NCBI RefSeq assembly: GCF_907165195.1
Contig: NZ_OU015584.1
Location: forward strand, 1,612,001 to 1,676,000
DNA: 64,000 nucleotides
Source of the DNA: Parvicella tangerina
Lineage (GTDB): Bacteria; Bacteroidota; Bacteroidia; Flavobacteriales_D; Parvicellaceae
Direction: 5' to 3'
Shown here: positions 25,426 through 35,964 of the stretch, piece by piece
How the letters are laid out: the number at the start of each line of letters is the position of its first letter
Position numbering within the stretch: the stretch's first letter is position 1
Translations under genes and position numbers: made by a program
Notes under the pieces: model-generated
Told to the model about the DNA's origin: nothing
Database searches by the model: none
Seen by the model: the letters and a program-made list of their open reading frames with translations, nothing else

Positions 25426-26634
25426 ATGATTAATTTTCACAAACCTTTCCTTATTTGCGGCCTTGTCCTTTTGGTGACTTGGACTGATTTTGCCCAAACC
25501 ATAGAAGAACTTGAAGTGCAACTGGATTCGTTGGAGACCAAAGCTGAAAAAATCAGGGTCCAAATAGAAGAGGTTAAGCTTGGAAATATTATTAAAGACC
25601 TTAAAGAAGCCGGGTATCCTTTATCCGATATAGAAGTTCAGGTAATTGAACACAAAGCGATGGTTTTGGGGTATGCAGAAAAACACGAACAAGCCGCATG
25701 GGTCGCACACATCATATTGCCTGATATCGAAAAAGGTAATGTGTCTAGAACAAACGATTTTAGGCAAGATAAATTGGTCACTACTGGGAGCGCAGGAAAA
25801 TCTGATTACTGGTATAGCGGATATGACCGGGGACACCTCGCTCCTTCTGCTGATTTTAAATGGAGTCATACTGCTTTGAGTGAAACCTATTTTTACTCGA
25901 ATATGTCTCCACAGCGTCCAGAGTTAAATCGCGAAACGTGGGCTGAATTGGAGGCGCTTATACGAGATTATGTGGTGAATAATCACGAGCAATTGTACAT
26001 TGTTACAGGTGGAGTCCTCACGGAAGATCTTCCCAAGATACAGAAGGAAGACGCCAAGAATGAAGTATCCATCCCAAATATATTTTATAAGGTTATTCTC
26101 GACTACACAGGTGATGAAAAGCAAGGTATTGCTTTTTTGATGCCCAACGGTGAATGTTCAGAACCATTGCTAACTTATGCTGTGACGATAGACAGCGTAG
26201 AAGCGCTAACTGGAATTAATTTTTTTCCGAACCTGTCAATTGATGAGTTAGAGCAAGTGATCAATTTATCCGTATGGAAAACCGAAGAAATGCAAGGTGA
26301 AGTGTTGCCATTGAGTCCATCCATGCTAAAAAAAGGACAGATCAATACTTCGGCAGCAAAGTACAACATAGGTGAGAAGAGTTGCGTTTGTGGAACGGTA
26401 GTGTCCACGAAATACAGCGAAAAATCCGGAGCAACTTTTCTTAATTTAGATAAGAAATTCCCGAATCAGGTTTTTTCAGTTACCATTTGGAAAGATGACC
26501 GAACCAATTTTAGCTATTCGCCTGAAGAAGAGCTCAAAGACAAAAAAGTTTGTATATCAGGATTGATTAAGGAGAGTAAAGGAACGCCAACAATCAATGT
26601 TTCAAAGGAAGAACAGATTCAGTTATTAGATTAA
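25426..26634 (+). CDS. Secreted DNA/RNA non-specific endonuclease with C-terminal OB-fold
   Basis: A 402-aa protein with a signal peptide (LICGLVLLVTWTDFAQ), a short coiled coil (IEELEVQLDSLETKAEKIR), and a beta-beta-alpha-metal nuclease domain (about 75-275). The signature YDRGHLAPSADF holds the catalytic His (about 137), and NMSPQRPELNRETW holds the metal-binding Asn. Residues about 315-400 (EKSCVCGTVVSTKY ... KKVCISGLIKESKGTPTINV) look like an OB-fold, which may bind the substrate nucleic acid. It probably degrades extracellular or periplasmic DNA/RNA. Confidence 0.93.
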   Translation: MINFHKPFLICGLVLLVTWTDFAQTIEELEVQLDSLETKAEKIRVQIEEVKLGNIIKDLKEAGYPLSDIEVQVIEHKAMVLGYAEKHEQAAWVAHIILPDIEKGNVSRTNDFRQDKLVTTGSAGKSDYWYSGYDRGHLAPSADFKWSHTALSETYFYSNMSPQRPELNRETWAELEALIRDYVVNNHEQLYIVTGGVLTEDLPKIQKEDAKNEVSIPNIFYKVILDYTGDEKQGIAFLMPNGECSEPLLTYAVTIDSVEALTGINFFPNLSIDELEQVINLSVWKTEEMQGEVLPLSPSMLKKGQINTSAAKYNIGEKSCVCGTVVSTKYSEKSGATFLNLDKKFPNQVFSVTIWKDDRTNFSYSPEEELKDKKVCISGLIKESKGTPTINVSKEEQIQLLD

Positions 26635-26686
26635 TCGTTCAAGTTTTCGTTAAAAAACCAAATAATCATATTTCCGTTGTTATTTT

Positions 26687-26717
26687 TTTGTAAACTCGAA
26701 TTAAAAGTTTATTTTTG
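26687..26717 (+). promoter_or_regulatory. -33/-7 promoter of the large adhesin gene
   Basis: TTTG at 26687-26690, 19-bp spacer, TATTTTTG at 26710-26717: a full match to the Bacteroidota housekeeping promoter. It gives a leader of about 75 nt. Confidence 0.68.
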
Positions 26718-26797
26718 GTCGATAAGAACGATGTGTTGAGCTATTGAAAGTAATGATTAATCTTTTTTAGCTTGATGCCTCTAAACTACACACACGG

Positions 26798-27928
26798 ATG
26801 ACACTGTCTATTAAACTGCCTAATGTGATCAGAATACTTTCTGTTGTTTTGGTCCTTTTTTGTTCGAATCTTTTATTTTCACAATCCACATTGTTTTCTG
26901 AGAATTTCGAGTCTGCCTCTGAAGGAGAGCTTTCGGGAACAACTTTTAATGGTTGGAGGCAAGATACAGAGAACTCTACGAATTCGGATTGGGCGATTAC
27001 CAATAATTGTCCTATTTCGGGGTCTTATTCGATGACTTTACATTCTTATGGCAACTACTGTGAGTATGCCTGGGATGATACTGGAGAAGAGGTGGCATAT
27101 TACGCCACGACTATTGATGCCACAGCATATAATTCTGTTACTTTGTCCTTTGATTGGACGTGTGGGGGAGAGGTGAACTACGATTATGGTAGAATCTGTT
27201 ATTCAACCAATGGAACGACTTGGACTGATTTTTCAAATTCTGGAACTTACGTTAATCAAGGGTCAACACAGTCCGTTACTAATTTAGATATATCTGATGT
27301 AGATGGTTTGACGTTCTACCTTGGTTTTAGATGGATAAACGACAGTAATACTGGGTCAGACCCAGGATGGAATATTGACAATATAGTGGTAAAGGCTACA
27401 GCAAATTGTTCGGTAACTGCTGGAGCTATATCTGCTGGTACAGATCCAATTTGTAATGGAAATTCAACTACGCTTACACTAAGTGGTTATTCGGGAGGAA
27501 CAACATTTCAATGGCAATCTTCATCGGACGATGCAACATGGTCGAATATTGGAGGAGCCACGTCTCCAACTTACTCGGCATCACCGTCTTCGGATACCTA
27601 CTACAGAGTTGCTGTGACAAATGGTTGCACCGTTTATTCAGGATCATACCTATTGAATGTCTCAAATTCTACTGCTGGAACTGCTTCAGCTTCAACAAAT
27701 AGCTTGTGCTCTGGAAATTCAGTAACGATGTCTTTGTCGGGGTATAATGGCTCGATTCAATGGCAGTCTTCATCAAATGGATCTTCCTGGAGTAATATTG
27801 GAGGAGCAACTTCATCAACATATGTTGCCTCTCCAGGGAGTGATTTTATTACAGGGCAAGAGTTACTGATGCACCATGTAGTGCAGCCTTCTCAAATGTT
27901 GAATTTATTGAGGTTAACACATGTGTAA
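26798..27928 (+). pseudogene. N-terminal part of a large T9SS-secreted adhesin, frameshifted near 27844
   Basis: A 376-aa frame holding the start of a protein that continues in another frame to 30525. It has a signal peptide (VLVLFCSNLLFSQ), a jelly-roll/MAM-like domain (LFSENFES, GWRQDTEN, to about 200), then two Ig-like repeats of about 75 aa (LSGYSGGTTFQWQSSSDDATW, SNIGGATSPTYSASP, DTYYRVAVTNGC). The second repeat turns to nonsense after ASPGSDF. Adding one T to the TTTT at 27844-27847 restores DFYYRARVTDAPCSAAF, the expected repeat end, and joins the next frame. The loss may be a real mutation or a sequencing error. Confidence 0.85.
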
Positions 27929-28104
27929 ATATTTCGAATGGCTCTACTGCAAGTTGTACTGGTTATTTTTATGATGATGGAGGATCTGGTAGTGATTATA
28001 ATGCTTCTCAGGATTACATCTACACCATAAATCCAGGAGCTACGGTTACCATCACTTTCAACTCTTTTGATGTTGAAGCGCATAGTTCATGTGGATTTGA
28101 CTAT

Positions 28105-30525
28105 TTGGAGATTTATGATGGACCAAATACTTCTTCGACATTTTTGGGAAGATATTGTAATACTACGGGAAGTCCAGGTACTATTGTCTCTTCAGGAACA
28201 TCCTTGACGTTTAAATGGCATTCAGATTCCGGAGTAGAACAAGGTGGTTGGGATGCTGAATGGGCATGTTGTTCTGTTAATGCAGGAACCGCCTCTGCCA
28301 GTCCTTCAACCATGTGTGTGGCAGGAAATACGACTTTGTCTTTAGCTGGACAAGATGGAGGAACTACCATTCAGTGGCAATCTTCGGCTGATGGAGTGAC
28401 CTGGTCAAATATAGGAGGTGCTACTTCAGCGTCAGAAGTGGTTGCAGTTTCATCTTCTACTTACTATAGAGCTAAAGTAACGAATGGGTGCGATAGTTAC
28501 ACAGCTTCAACTTACGTGAGCGTTGGAGGAACACCAATACCAACAAATTACTATGTAAATGATAACTCAACCACTGGAGATGTGTTTTGCAGCAATGTTG
28601 GAAATGCGGCTAATAATGGTAGGAACCCATGCTCCCCTAAAGCTTCATTACAGGATATTTTTGATACTTATGATATTGACCCAGGTGATACCATATTTGT
28701 GGATGCAGGAACTTATACCATGGGATTGAATGTAACCTCTTCAACCGATGAGGGGTCTGCAGCTGGAGATGTCGTGATTACAGGTGCAGGATCAGCGTTA
28801 ACGCACATTACTGCCCCTGGATCGGATGATAATTTCTACTTCGATAATGTCAGTTATATCATGGTTCGCGATATGCACTTGATCAGTTCACAAGCTGCGA
28901 GATACAATTACTTTATTTTTGAAGGGAACGATCATCATTTAGATAATTGTCATTTAGAACACTCTACTAATACCAATGTTTATATGCATGAAGCTGGAGG
29001 AGCCCATGATATTGACGATAATGCCGTTTCTAATTGCGAGATCGAGAATACATCTAGCTCTGGATATAATGTATGGATTAGAGGGGATGCTGATCACGAT
29101 ACGATCAGGAATTGTGTTATTTCCAGTACAGGAACAAGTGCTAAAGCAGTGGTGTTAAATGATTATTATTCTGGTTCGCATGATGGATGGCCCACGTCAA
29201 TTCACTTCTTTGGGAATAACGTTACTGCTGATGATTACGGAATCGTTGGAGATGTGGTTGATGGAAATACGATGGAAACTTACGATATTCATGATAACGT
29301 TTTTAACATTACTTCCAGTGACAGAGCAGACGGAGCGGCTGTTTGGTTAGACGACCATGGCCTGTCTTCATCAAACATCAGTAATATTTTTAACAACATT
29401 ATCTCTGGTGGTAAATGTGGGATTTACCTATCCTCTGGAGTAGATTACTGTCACTTTTATAATAACTTTATTTGTAACGTTGAATACGGTATATATGTCA
29501 GTGCTGATAATAGTGACGATAATGATTTTAATTACAATTCCATTTATAGTTCTAAAGAATGTATGTATTTCACACAAGACTCTAAAGCGTGGTGGTATGT
29601 GAGAAATAATATCTTCTACACTACTGGGAATTCGAGTTATTCATGCATTTATGCAGGTAATACATCTTCAACCTTTGTACGAAGTGATTATAATATTTTC
29701 TATATGCCTAATGGTGCTTATGCTGCAACTGAAGGCGGTAGTAATTATTCGTTGGCAGGTTGGCAAGGAACCAACCATCATGATGGGACAGGAAACGGTG
29801 ATAATAACTCGGTAAATACAGATCCCAACTACAGAAATCCAATTTCTTGTCTTTTAGATCTTACCGGAAATTATCAAACAGGAACTTCAATTGGTGCTGT
29901 GGGCACGGATGTATATGGTACTTCTCGAACGCACCCAACTATTGGTGCGTGGGAGGAAGGATCGTCTTTACCAGTTACCTCAACTTTTGCTCATGTTGTC
30001 TGTGATGACCATGAAGTGCAAGTAAGCTGGAATACCTTGTCAGAGTTAAATAATGATTATTTTATTATTGAAGGATCAAATGATGGTCAAAGTTATACCG
30101 AAATTGGTACGGTACTCGGAGCTGGTAACTCAAGTGCAGAACAACACTATGCTTTTGCGTTTGATCAATCAGAGGCTAACTTTGATGTGTTGAGAATTGG
30201 ACAGGTAGATTTTAATGGAGACTATAACGTGATCAAGCACCTAAGTATTGATTGTAGTGATGAAAGTGTTTTTAGTTTGAGTGAATTGTACCCGAATCCA
30301 ACAAACGGAGACCTTACTTTGGTGCTGTCGTCACTAGGTAGTACCGAGGTGGTGATCAATATAGTTGACTTGGAAGGTAGAGTGGTAGGTGAAAGTCAGC
30401 ACGGACTAGTTAAAGGATCGAACTTCATTAGAAAGAATGTCGAAGCGTTGGCTAGCGGTGTTTATCTGATCAAAGTAACGAACACCTCAGGAGAAGTTGT
30501 GGTGAAACGCTTCGTAAAACACTAG
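28105..30525 (+). pseudogene. C-terminal part of the same adhesin: CUB-like, Ig-like, beta-helix and type A T9SS domains
   Basis: The ATG at 28105 is not the true start: the frame is open and coding back to about 27848, where it joins the upstream part. In order it holds a CUB-like domain (FDYLEIYDGPNTSSTFLGRY), an Ig-like repeat, a right-handed parallel beta-helix (about 28600-29950, with HHLDNCHLEHS, NNIISGGKCGIYLSSG), a fibronectin-like stretch, and the T9SS type A sorting domain (LSELYPNPTNGDLTLVLSS ... SGVYLIKVTNTSGEVVVKRF). The intact protein would be about 1242 aa and exported to the cell surface. Confidence 0.88.
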
Positions 30526-30654
30526 GCGATAGGGTTAGGTTATATCAAAGAGTACGGTTCTTTCTTGGATTGAACAAGAGGTAGGGATACAAGTTTATCC
30601 TATCGGATGAACGACTCAAAAAGTGGGTACTGCATGTCTTCCAAATAGTAAAGT

Positions 30655-32151
30655 TTAATAGGGATAGATTTCATCAAATCTCATGACTTTATTCTCTTCA
30701 ACCCTTCTAAAGATAAGATCTCTTTTCACTTCATCGGTGCTGTGTTTACCAGTTGCCTCTAAAATCTCTTTTACTGCAAACATGGTGTTTTTGTGAAAGT
30801 TAGCAACACGTTCTGTTTTTGCAGTCACATCAAGCCCTTTCATGAGTCCTTTTTGTTGAGTAGCAATCCCCGTTGGACAATGTCCGCTGTCGCATTCCAA
30901 AGCCTGAATACACCCCAAAGCAAACATCATAGCCCGTGCACTATTAACTCCGTCTGCACCAAGTGCAAGTAATTTAACAATATCAAAACCAGTCATGACT
31001 CTCCCCGAAGCGATCAATTTGATCTCATCCTTGATGCCGTGCTTAACCATGGTATTATATACAAAAGCAAGAGCATCGTACAATGGCATTCCCAATCGAT
31101 CTGAGAACTCCAACGGTGCAGCCCCTGTGCCTCCTTCCGAACCATCTATGGTTATAAAATCTGGTTTAATACCTGTCGATTTGATCGTTTCGCAAATCTC
31201 TTCAAATTCTTCTGGCTTCCCAAGACAAAGCTTAAAACCAACTGGTTTTCCACCAGACAACTCTCTTAAGTGTGCAACAAATTCCAATAAACCTTTACTA
31301 TCATTAAAAGCGGAATGTCTAGGTGGAGACAGAACAGCAGTACCAGGCTTTACGTGTCTTATTGCAGCAATTTCAGGTGTGTTTTTCTTAGCTGGAAGAA
31401 TTCCTCCATGACCAGGTTTCGCTCCTTGAGATAGTTTTACTTCTATCATTTTGACACTCGGGTGGGCTGAGTTTTTCTGGAATAACTCAGCGTTGAACGT
31501 ACCATCATCATTTCTGCAGCCAAAATACCCCGTTCCAATCTGCCAAATTAAGTCTCCTCCAGGATCTTTGTGATATTTAGAGATTCCGCCTTCACCAGTA
31601 TTGTGGGCGAAGTTTCCTTTTTTTGCCCCTCCATTCAGGGCTAAAACAGCATTCATACTTAATGACCCGAAGCTCATCGCAGATATATTCATAATACTCG
31701 AACTGTAGGGTTGTGAACATTGAGAAGAACCGATGGTAATCCGCATATCATCCTCTTCAATATGAGAGGTATATAAAGAATGCGTTACCCATTCGTAACC
31801 TGGTTCATCAGTATGCAGTTGAGTTCCAAAAGGAACAGTTTGACGAACTGCTTTCGCTCTTTGATAAACGACACTTCTATCTCTTCTGTTGAATGGTCTT
31901 CCGTTAAGGTCTGATTCAATGAAGTACTGGCTAATTTCTGGGCGAATAGATTCAAAGAAATACCTTAATCGACCAATGAGCGGATAATTCTTTCTGATCG
32001 TATGTTTCGTTTGTATGATATCAAAAAATCCCATAACGAATAGCGGGGAAATGATAGCCAATATCCACCAAAATGATGGATGAACAAAATATCCTGCACT
32101 TCCCAACCCAGCGATCAGGACAACTGAAATGATAATGAATAAATTCCTCAT
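30655..32151 (-). CDS. FMN-binding glutamate-synthase-family protein
   Basis: A 498-aa protein. Two N-terminal hydrophobic segments (IIISVVLIAGLGSAGYF, WWILAIISPLFVMGFF) precede a GltB-type FMN barrel: MNISAMSFGSLSMNAVLALNG, NTGEGGISKYHKDPGGDLIW, EVKLSQGAKPGHGG, TIDGSEGGTGAAPLEF, and CDSGHCPTGIATQ. It resembles the stand-alone FMN-domain relatives of the glutamate synthase large subunit, which lack the glutaminase domain. The true substrate is unknown. It lies 6 bp after the upstream hydrolase gene. Confidence 0.92.
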   Translation of the reverse strand: MRNLFIIISVVLIAGLGSAGYFVHPSFWWILAIISPLFVMGFFDIIQTKHTIRKNYPLIGRLRYFFESIRPEISQYFIESDLNGRPFNRRDRSVVYQRAKAVRQTVPFGTQLHTDEPGYEWVTHSLYTSHIEEDDMRITIGSSQCSQPYSSSIMNISAMSFGSLSMNAVLALNGGAKKGNFAHNTGEGGISKYHKDPGGDLIWQIGTGYFGCRNDDGTFNAELFQKNSAHPSVKMIEVKLSQGAKPGHGGILPAKKNTPEIAAIRHVKPGTAVLSPPRHSAFNDSKGLLEFVAHLRELSGGKPVGFKLCLGKPEEFEEICETIKSTGIKPDFITIDGSEGGTGAAPLEFSDRLGMPLYDALAFVYNTMVKHGIKDEIKLIASGRVMTGFDIVKLLALGADGVNSARAMMFALGCIQALECDSGHCPTGIATQQKGLMKGLDVTAKTERVANFHKNTMFAVKEILEATGKHSTDEVKRDLIFRRVEENKVMRFDEIYPY

Positions 32152-32157
32152 AATGAT

Positions 32158-33408
32158 TTATTGTTTTACGAAATGAGTAACATGAGCTTGTTTCCCTTTT
32201 AAGACTAAAGTATAATGTCCAGTACTCAATTGTTCTATGCTAACATGTTCTTGGTTCGAACTTAGTGTTGTTGAATGTACTAACCGGCCTTGATTATCAT
32301 AAATCGCTATTTCTAGCGGAAGAAGGAGGTTAGTGGTTACGAAAATATGATCACTTGTAGGGTTTGGATAAACGCTCACCTCAATTTCCTCCTGATCAAC
32401 AAACATTGGATTACTGGGTTCAACCTGTAGTTCAATGACTGGTGTGCCATCACTCCATTCACCCATAAATCGTTGCTCTGGCGTATCCCCAAAAGCGTAT
32501 TCGCAATCGGTTCCATAAAACGTACAGTTGAGCAGGGCATCGGCTAATTTCCAATAGCAGAAATAATCGACCGCATCTTGCTTGCTGGCTACATAGCCTC
32601 CTGTGATCACTGTACTTACTGTACCTCCATCATAATCATTATTCTTGCAAAGTGGTTCATTGTGCGTGGCTTCTAACACAGGAGAACCGTAATTATCTTT
32701 GAAATGAGTGATGTAATTTTTATGACTAGTTGGTATCAATGTGCTGTCCATAATCTCCCTCCCAAAAGAGTTTCCAACCACAATATCATCATCACCGACA
32801 ACGATCAATGCATTGTAATCTGTATCCATCCCTGCATAAGAAGGAATTCGCCCCCCGTTAAAACCTCCAGTACCAGGCTGACATAACATAAAGCATTGTG
32901 GTTTAGGTGTGCCGTAAGAAGCGTAGTTAGTCACTAGGTTCGAGGTAATAACACCGCCATAAGAATGACCTATCATGGCAAAATGCTCCATTCTTGGTTT
33001 TACTCTGGTTGGGTTTGTATTCAATTCATTCAAGGCATCAAGTATCCCCGTAATCGCATTCGAAGTGTATCCGCTTGGCAATGAAGCATCGTTCAATTGG
33101 TATTTCGGAAAAATAACAATATTTCCCTTTCTCACTAAGTGTTCTATCCACTGACCATAAGGCCCTGGGTTAAACACGCCATAACCATGATTGAAAACGA
33201 TCACATCAGCACTGTCTGGTTTTGGCTGGTTAGGCTCAAATAGCCAGTACCCGTCTGCACTAAGCCATGATGTGAAATCTGTGAAGATTACACCATTGTG
33301 AGAATAATCACTGCCGCCAGGTCCGTTTCCAGGTTGCAATGGTGCAGATTGACCTCGTCCTGAAAGGACAAAAAGTAAAAGACCATTAATAAGTAACGAA
33401 AATCGCAT
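32158..33408 (-). CDS. Secreted alpha/beta hydrolase with T9SS type A sorting domain
   Basis: A 416-aa protein with a signal peptide (LINGLLLFVLSGRGQS). The hydrolase core has VIVFNHGYGVF (oxyanion region, about 79-89), the nucleophile elbow MIGHSYGGV (Ser about 148), and a later Asp/His region (GDDDIVVGNSFG, EATHNEPLCKNNDY), as in chlorophyllase- or dienelactone-hydrolase-like enzymes. The last 75 residues (EVSVYPNPTSDHIFVTT ... LSTGHYTLVLKGKQAHVTHF) are a T9SS type A domain, so it is surface-exposed or released. Substrate unknown. Confidence 0.9.
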   Translation of the reverse strand: MRFSLLINGLLLFVLSGRGQSAPLQPGNGPGGSDYSHNGVIFTDFTSWLSADGYWLFEPNQPKPDSADVIVFNHGYGVFNPGPYGQWIEHLVRKGNIVIFPKYQLNDASLPSGYTSNAITGILDALNELNTNPTRVKPRMEHFAMIGHSYGGVITSNLVTNYASYGTPKPQCFMLCQPGTGGFNGGRIPSYAGMDTDYNALIVVGDDDIVVGNSFGREIMDSTLIPTSHKNYITHFKDNYGSPVLEATHNEPLCKNNDYDGGTVSTVITGGYVASKQDAVDYFCYWKLADALLNCTFYGTDCEYAFGDTPEQRFMGEWSDGTPVIELQVEPSNPMFVDQEEIEVSVYPNPTSDHIFVTTNLLLPLEIAIYDNQGRLVHSTTLSSNQEHVSIEQLSTGHYTLVLKGKQAHVTHFVKQ

Positions 33409-33524
33409 GAAAACAGGTTTAAGACTCTAATTTATGTAAAAAATATTATATCGAGGATTTAGGTGGAAAAAACCTGAAATAAGTGAATTTGTCGAATTAA
33501 AATGATAAATTTAGACTTTTAACT

Positions 33525-33532
33525 TAATTTTG
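33525..33532 (+). promoter_or_regulatory. -7 box of the SiaC-like gene
   Basis: Exact TAATTTTG, 25 bases before the ATG at 33558. Confidence 0.5.
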
Positions 33533-33557
33533 CAGTAAGCAATATTTTATAGTTCAA

Positions 33558-33980
33558 ATGGCAGTTCAGATTAATCAAACAGATAAGACACCTTTCGTTC
33601 ACTTGTGTTCTGAAAATGCTCAGTTCATTTTTGATGGGATCATTCTGCCAGAGGATGCTGTTGAATTCTTTTCTCCAATTACTAAATACATTGGGTCTTA
33701 CCTCGAAAATCCTCCAGCTGAGTCAGAGATCATTTGTAAATTGGAGTATTTTAACACTTCGGCTTCTAGAATGTTATTTGCTATGTTCAAGGCCTTTCAA
33801 GATGCTCAGCATTTAACGAAAACAAAAGTAACGTGGTATTATGATGAGGATGATGATGCCATGGAGGAAGTTGCTGAAGAGTTTCAAGAGATTCTCCCAG
33901 ATTTGAACTTTGTAAAGACCCCCAAAGCATTTGATGACCTTCCAGATCTTAGGAAGTTAGTCCCAGTAGAGGAAGGTTAA
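33558..33980 (+). CDS. DUF1987/SiaC-family regulatory phosphoprotein
   Basis: A 140-aa single-domain protein. FIFDGIILPEDAVEFFSPITKYIGSYL (about 23-49) and LEYFNTSASRMLFAMFKAF (about 62-80) fit the DUF1987/SiaC family, in which a Ser/Thr in the TSAS segment is phosphorylated by a partner kinase and dephosphorylated by a SiaA-type phosphatase (known for Pseudomonas SiaC). No such partners are adjacent here. The last 4 bases overlap the convergent maf gene. Confidence 0.85.
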   Translation: MAVQINQTDKTPFVHLCSENAQFIFDGIILPEDAVEFFSPITKYIGSYLENPPAESEIICKLEYFNTSASRMLFAMFKAFQDAQHLTKTKVTWYYDEDDDAMEEVAEEFQEILPDLNFVKTPKAFDDLPDLRKLVPVEEG

Positions 33981-34555
33981 TATTTCTTTAGTTCTCGATA
34001 AAGGCGGTGAAGCGGAAGCCCCATGACATTATAAAATTCACCTTCCATTTTTTCAATGCCCACATAACCCATCCACTCTTGAATGCCGTAGGATCCTGCT
34101 TTATCAAAGGGCTGACAAGTATGAATATAATGTTCAATCTCTGAAGCGCTCAATGGGTAAAAAGTCACCTTGGTAGCATCGTAGAAGGATACCGTTTTGT
34201 TTTGGGTCTTTATCGTTACACCTGAATAAACTACATGGGTATTTCCACTCAACTCTGACAGCATCTGAAAGGATTCCTTAAAGTCTTTTGGTTTACCTAA
34301 AACTTTATCATCTAAGCAAACGATCGTGTCTGCCGTTATTACCAGTTGATTCGTTTTCAGATCTTCAAACGCGGCAGATTTCAGTTGAGATAAATAGGGG
34401 GCGATCTCCTCCTGTTTAAGATCAGAAGGGTAGACTTCATCTACAGGCCTAACATTAATCGTAAAGTCGGGAAGAATTTCCTTTAAAAGTTGTTGCCTTC
34501 TTGGAGATTTTGACGCGAGTATAACGTCATAATGATTAGTTATATTTTTCAGCAT
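33977..34555 (-). CDS. maf: Maf-like nucleotide pyrophosphatase
   Basis: A 192-aa Maf protein. The family signature LASKSPRRQQLLKE lies at about 13-26, with ITADTIVCLDDKVLGKPKD (about 71-89) and DKAGSYGIQEWMGYV near the C-terminus. Maf proteins hydrolyse non-canonical or methylated nucleoside triphosphates (dTTP/UTP or modified forms). It lies 2 bp downstream of the UbiA-like gene on the minus strand, within a run of genes from 36730 to 33977. Confidence 0.95.
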   Translation of the reverse strand: MLKNITNHYDVILASKSPRRQQLLKEILPDFTINVRPVDEVYPSDLKQEEIAPYLSQLKSAAFEDLKTNQLVITADTIVCLDDKVLGKPKDFKESFQMLSELSGNTHVVYSGVTIKTQNKTVSFYDATKVTFYPLSASEIEHYIHTCQPFDKAGSYGIQEWMGYVGIEKMEGEFYNVMGLPLHRLYRELKKY

Positions 34556-34557
34556 AC

Positions 34558-35415
34558 CTAGATAGATATTAAGGTGGTTAAGGCTACTAGCATTCCTACT
34601 TTAAGTAGTAAACTTGATTGTTTTGCTCTATTTTTCCATGAAGTACTCCGCCAGAGAGAAACAAAACTAATTATCACTATTACAAAAGTAAAAATGCAAA
34701 ATAGGAGTGTCAACAGATTTAGTTCAGCGAGATGTTTCTTTACGGTCCCAAACCACAACAGGGCAGACCAAAATAGAAAGAATGAAGCAACATAGGCAGC
34801 CTTTTTCTCGCCCAACCTTACAGGAAGTGTTTTACAATGATATTTTTTATCTCCCTCTACATCTTCAATGTCTTTAATGATTTCACGAGCGAAAGTGATC
34901 AGAAAGATTTCTCCCAACATGAGCATTACAAACTCTGCATATAAGTCGTTTCCTAGGAGTTCTGAGGATCCGTTAACATAAAGCAGCCCAATGGGAAGCC
35001 AGAGCGCAATGAAGGCCACTATGCCATTACCGATAATTGGTAATGCCTTAAGCCAAGCAGAATAAGCCCATAGGAGCAATATTGGTAAAAGGATAAAACC
35101 AATTAAAGCGGAAATATCTAAAAAAAATAAGCCAAGTGTAATCGGTAGGATGTTAAGAAGACTATAAATGAGTATAACTTGATTTCGTTCAAAAGGAAAG
35201 GAATATTCGGGTAGATTATAACCATCAATTTTCTGGTCATAAAACCCGTTAATAAGATACCCTCCAGCTCCAATAAACAACGCAACCAATATGTAAACAA
35301 GGAATTCCGTTGTAAGTTGGAATTGACTTTGCTGAATTTTAAAGGATACTACTTGAAAAGCAATGCAGACGCAGGCGATTACCAGAAGGTTTATTGGTCT
35401 AAAAGCTCGGGTCAT
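34558..35415 (-). CDS. UbiA-family prenyltransferase
   Basis: A 285-aa integral membrane protein with about eight helices. The two Asp-rich motifs that bind Mg-prenyl diphosphate appear as NGFYDQKIDGYN (about 60-71) and KDIEDVEGDKKYHCKTLPV (about 181-199). Such enzymes in Bacteroidota are often annotated geranylgeranylglycerol-phosphate geranylgeranyltransferase-like; the acceptor cannot be told. The gene is sandwiched between kdsC-like and maf genes with gaps of 2-6 bp, so it is co-transcribed. Confidence 0.9.
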   Translation of the reverse strand: MTRAFRPINLLVIACVCIAFQVVSFKIQQSQFQLTTEFLVYILVALFIGAGGYLINGFYDQKIDGYNLPEYSFPFERNQVILIYSLLNILPITLGLFFLDISALIGFILLPILLLWAYSAWLKALPIIGNGIVAFIALWLPIGLLYVNGSSELLGNDLYAEFVMLMLGEIFLITFAREIIKDIEDVEGDKKYHCKTLPVRLGEKKAAYVASFFLFWSALLWFGTVKKHLAELNLLTLLFCIFTFVIVIISFVSLWRSTSWKNRAKQSSLLLKVGMLVALTTLISI

Positions 35416-35421
35416 CCTAGA

Positions 35422-35964
35422 TTATTTTTCAAAGCTAATTGTGGGGTTTTCTGCAAGATTAGGCCATTTTCCCTGAACCCTCAACGTTTGTTCAATCACA
35501 TCCCTTACACAGCCTTGTCCACCATCTATATGAGAGACATAATCTACCATGAATCGAATTTCTTGAACGGCATTGTTCGGACAGGTTGCCACTCCCACAT
35601 TACTCAGGCATTCATAGTCAGGAAGATCGTCACCCATGTATAAAACTTGTTCAAGTTGATAGTCATTTACTGCACAGAATCTGGATAACTCTTCATATTT
35701 CTTGTAGCAGCCCATGCGAACATGTTCAACGCCCAAATAGCGCATTCGTTCTTCTACTTTCTTTGAGGTACCAGCGCTTATGATCAAGATTTCAATTCCT
35801 GCATGAAGGGCTAGTTTCATAGCTAAACTATCTCTTACATGACAATTTCGCATCATTTCACCGTCAGCATCCAGATAGACAACACCATCGCTAATTACTC
35901 CATCAACGTCAAAAACAAATAGCTTAACATCCTTAAGTTTTATCTTATAGTTCAATTTTGTCAT
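35422..35964 (-). CDS. KdsC-like HAD phosphatase (KDO-8-phosphate phosphatase type)
   Basis: A 180-aa single-domain HAD protein without a cap. Motif I is FVFDVDGVISDG with nucleophile and acid Asp; motif III includes ISAGTSKKVEERM and motif IV is VLYMGDDLPDYECL. Size and motifs fit KdsC, which dephosphorylates KDO-8-phosphate for lipopolysaccharide. The frame is open 26 codons further upstream, but MTKLNYKIKLKDVKLFVFD fits the family; this start overlaps the upstream DUF2520 gene by 20 bp. Confidence 0.9.
   Translation of the reverse strand: MTKLNYKIKLKDVKLFVFDVDGVISDGVVYLDADGEMMRNCHVRDSLAMKLALHAGIEILIISAGTSKKVEERMRYLGVEHVRMGCYKKYEELSRFCAVNDYQLEQVLYMGDDLPDYECLSNVGVATCPNNAVQEIRFMVDYVSHIDGGQGCVRDVIEQTLRVQGKWPNLAENPTISFEK

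Noticed and set aside
28105-30525. An independent gene starting at 28105
   Set aside because: The frame is open and coding upstream to the frameshift at about 27844, the CUB-like domain would be cut in half, and there is no signal peptide at 28105.
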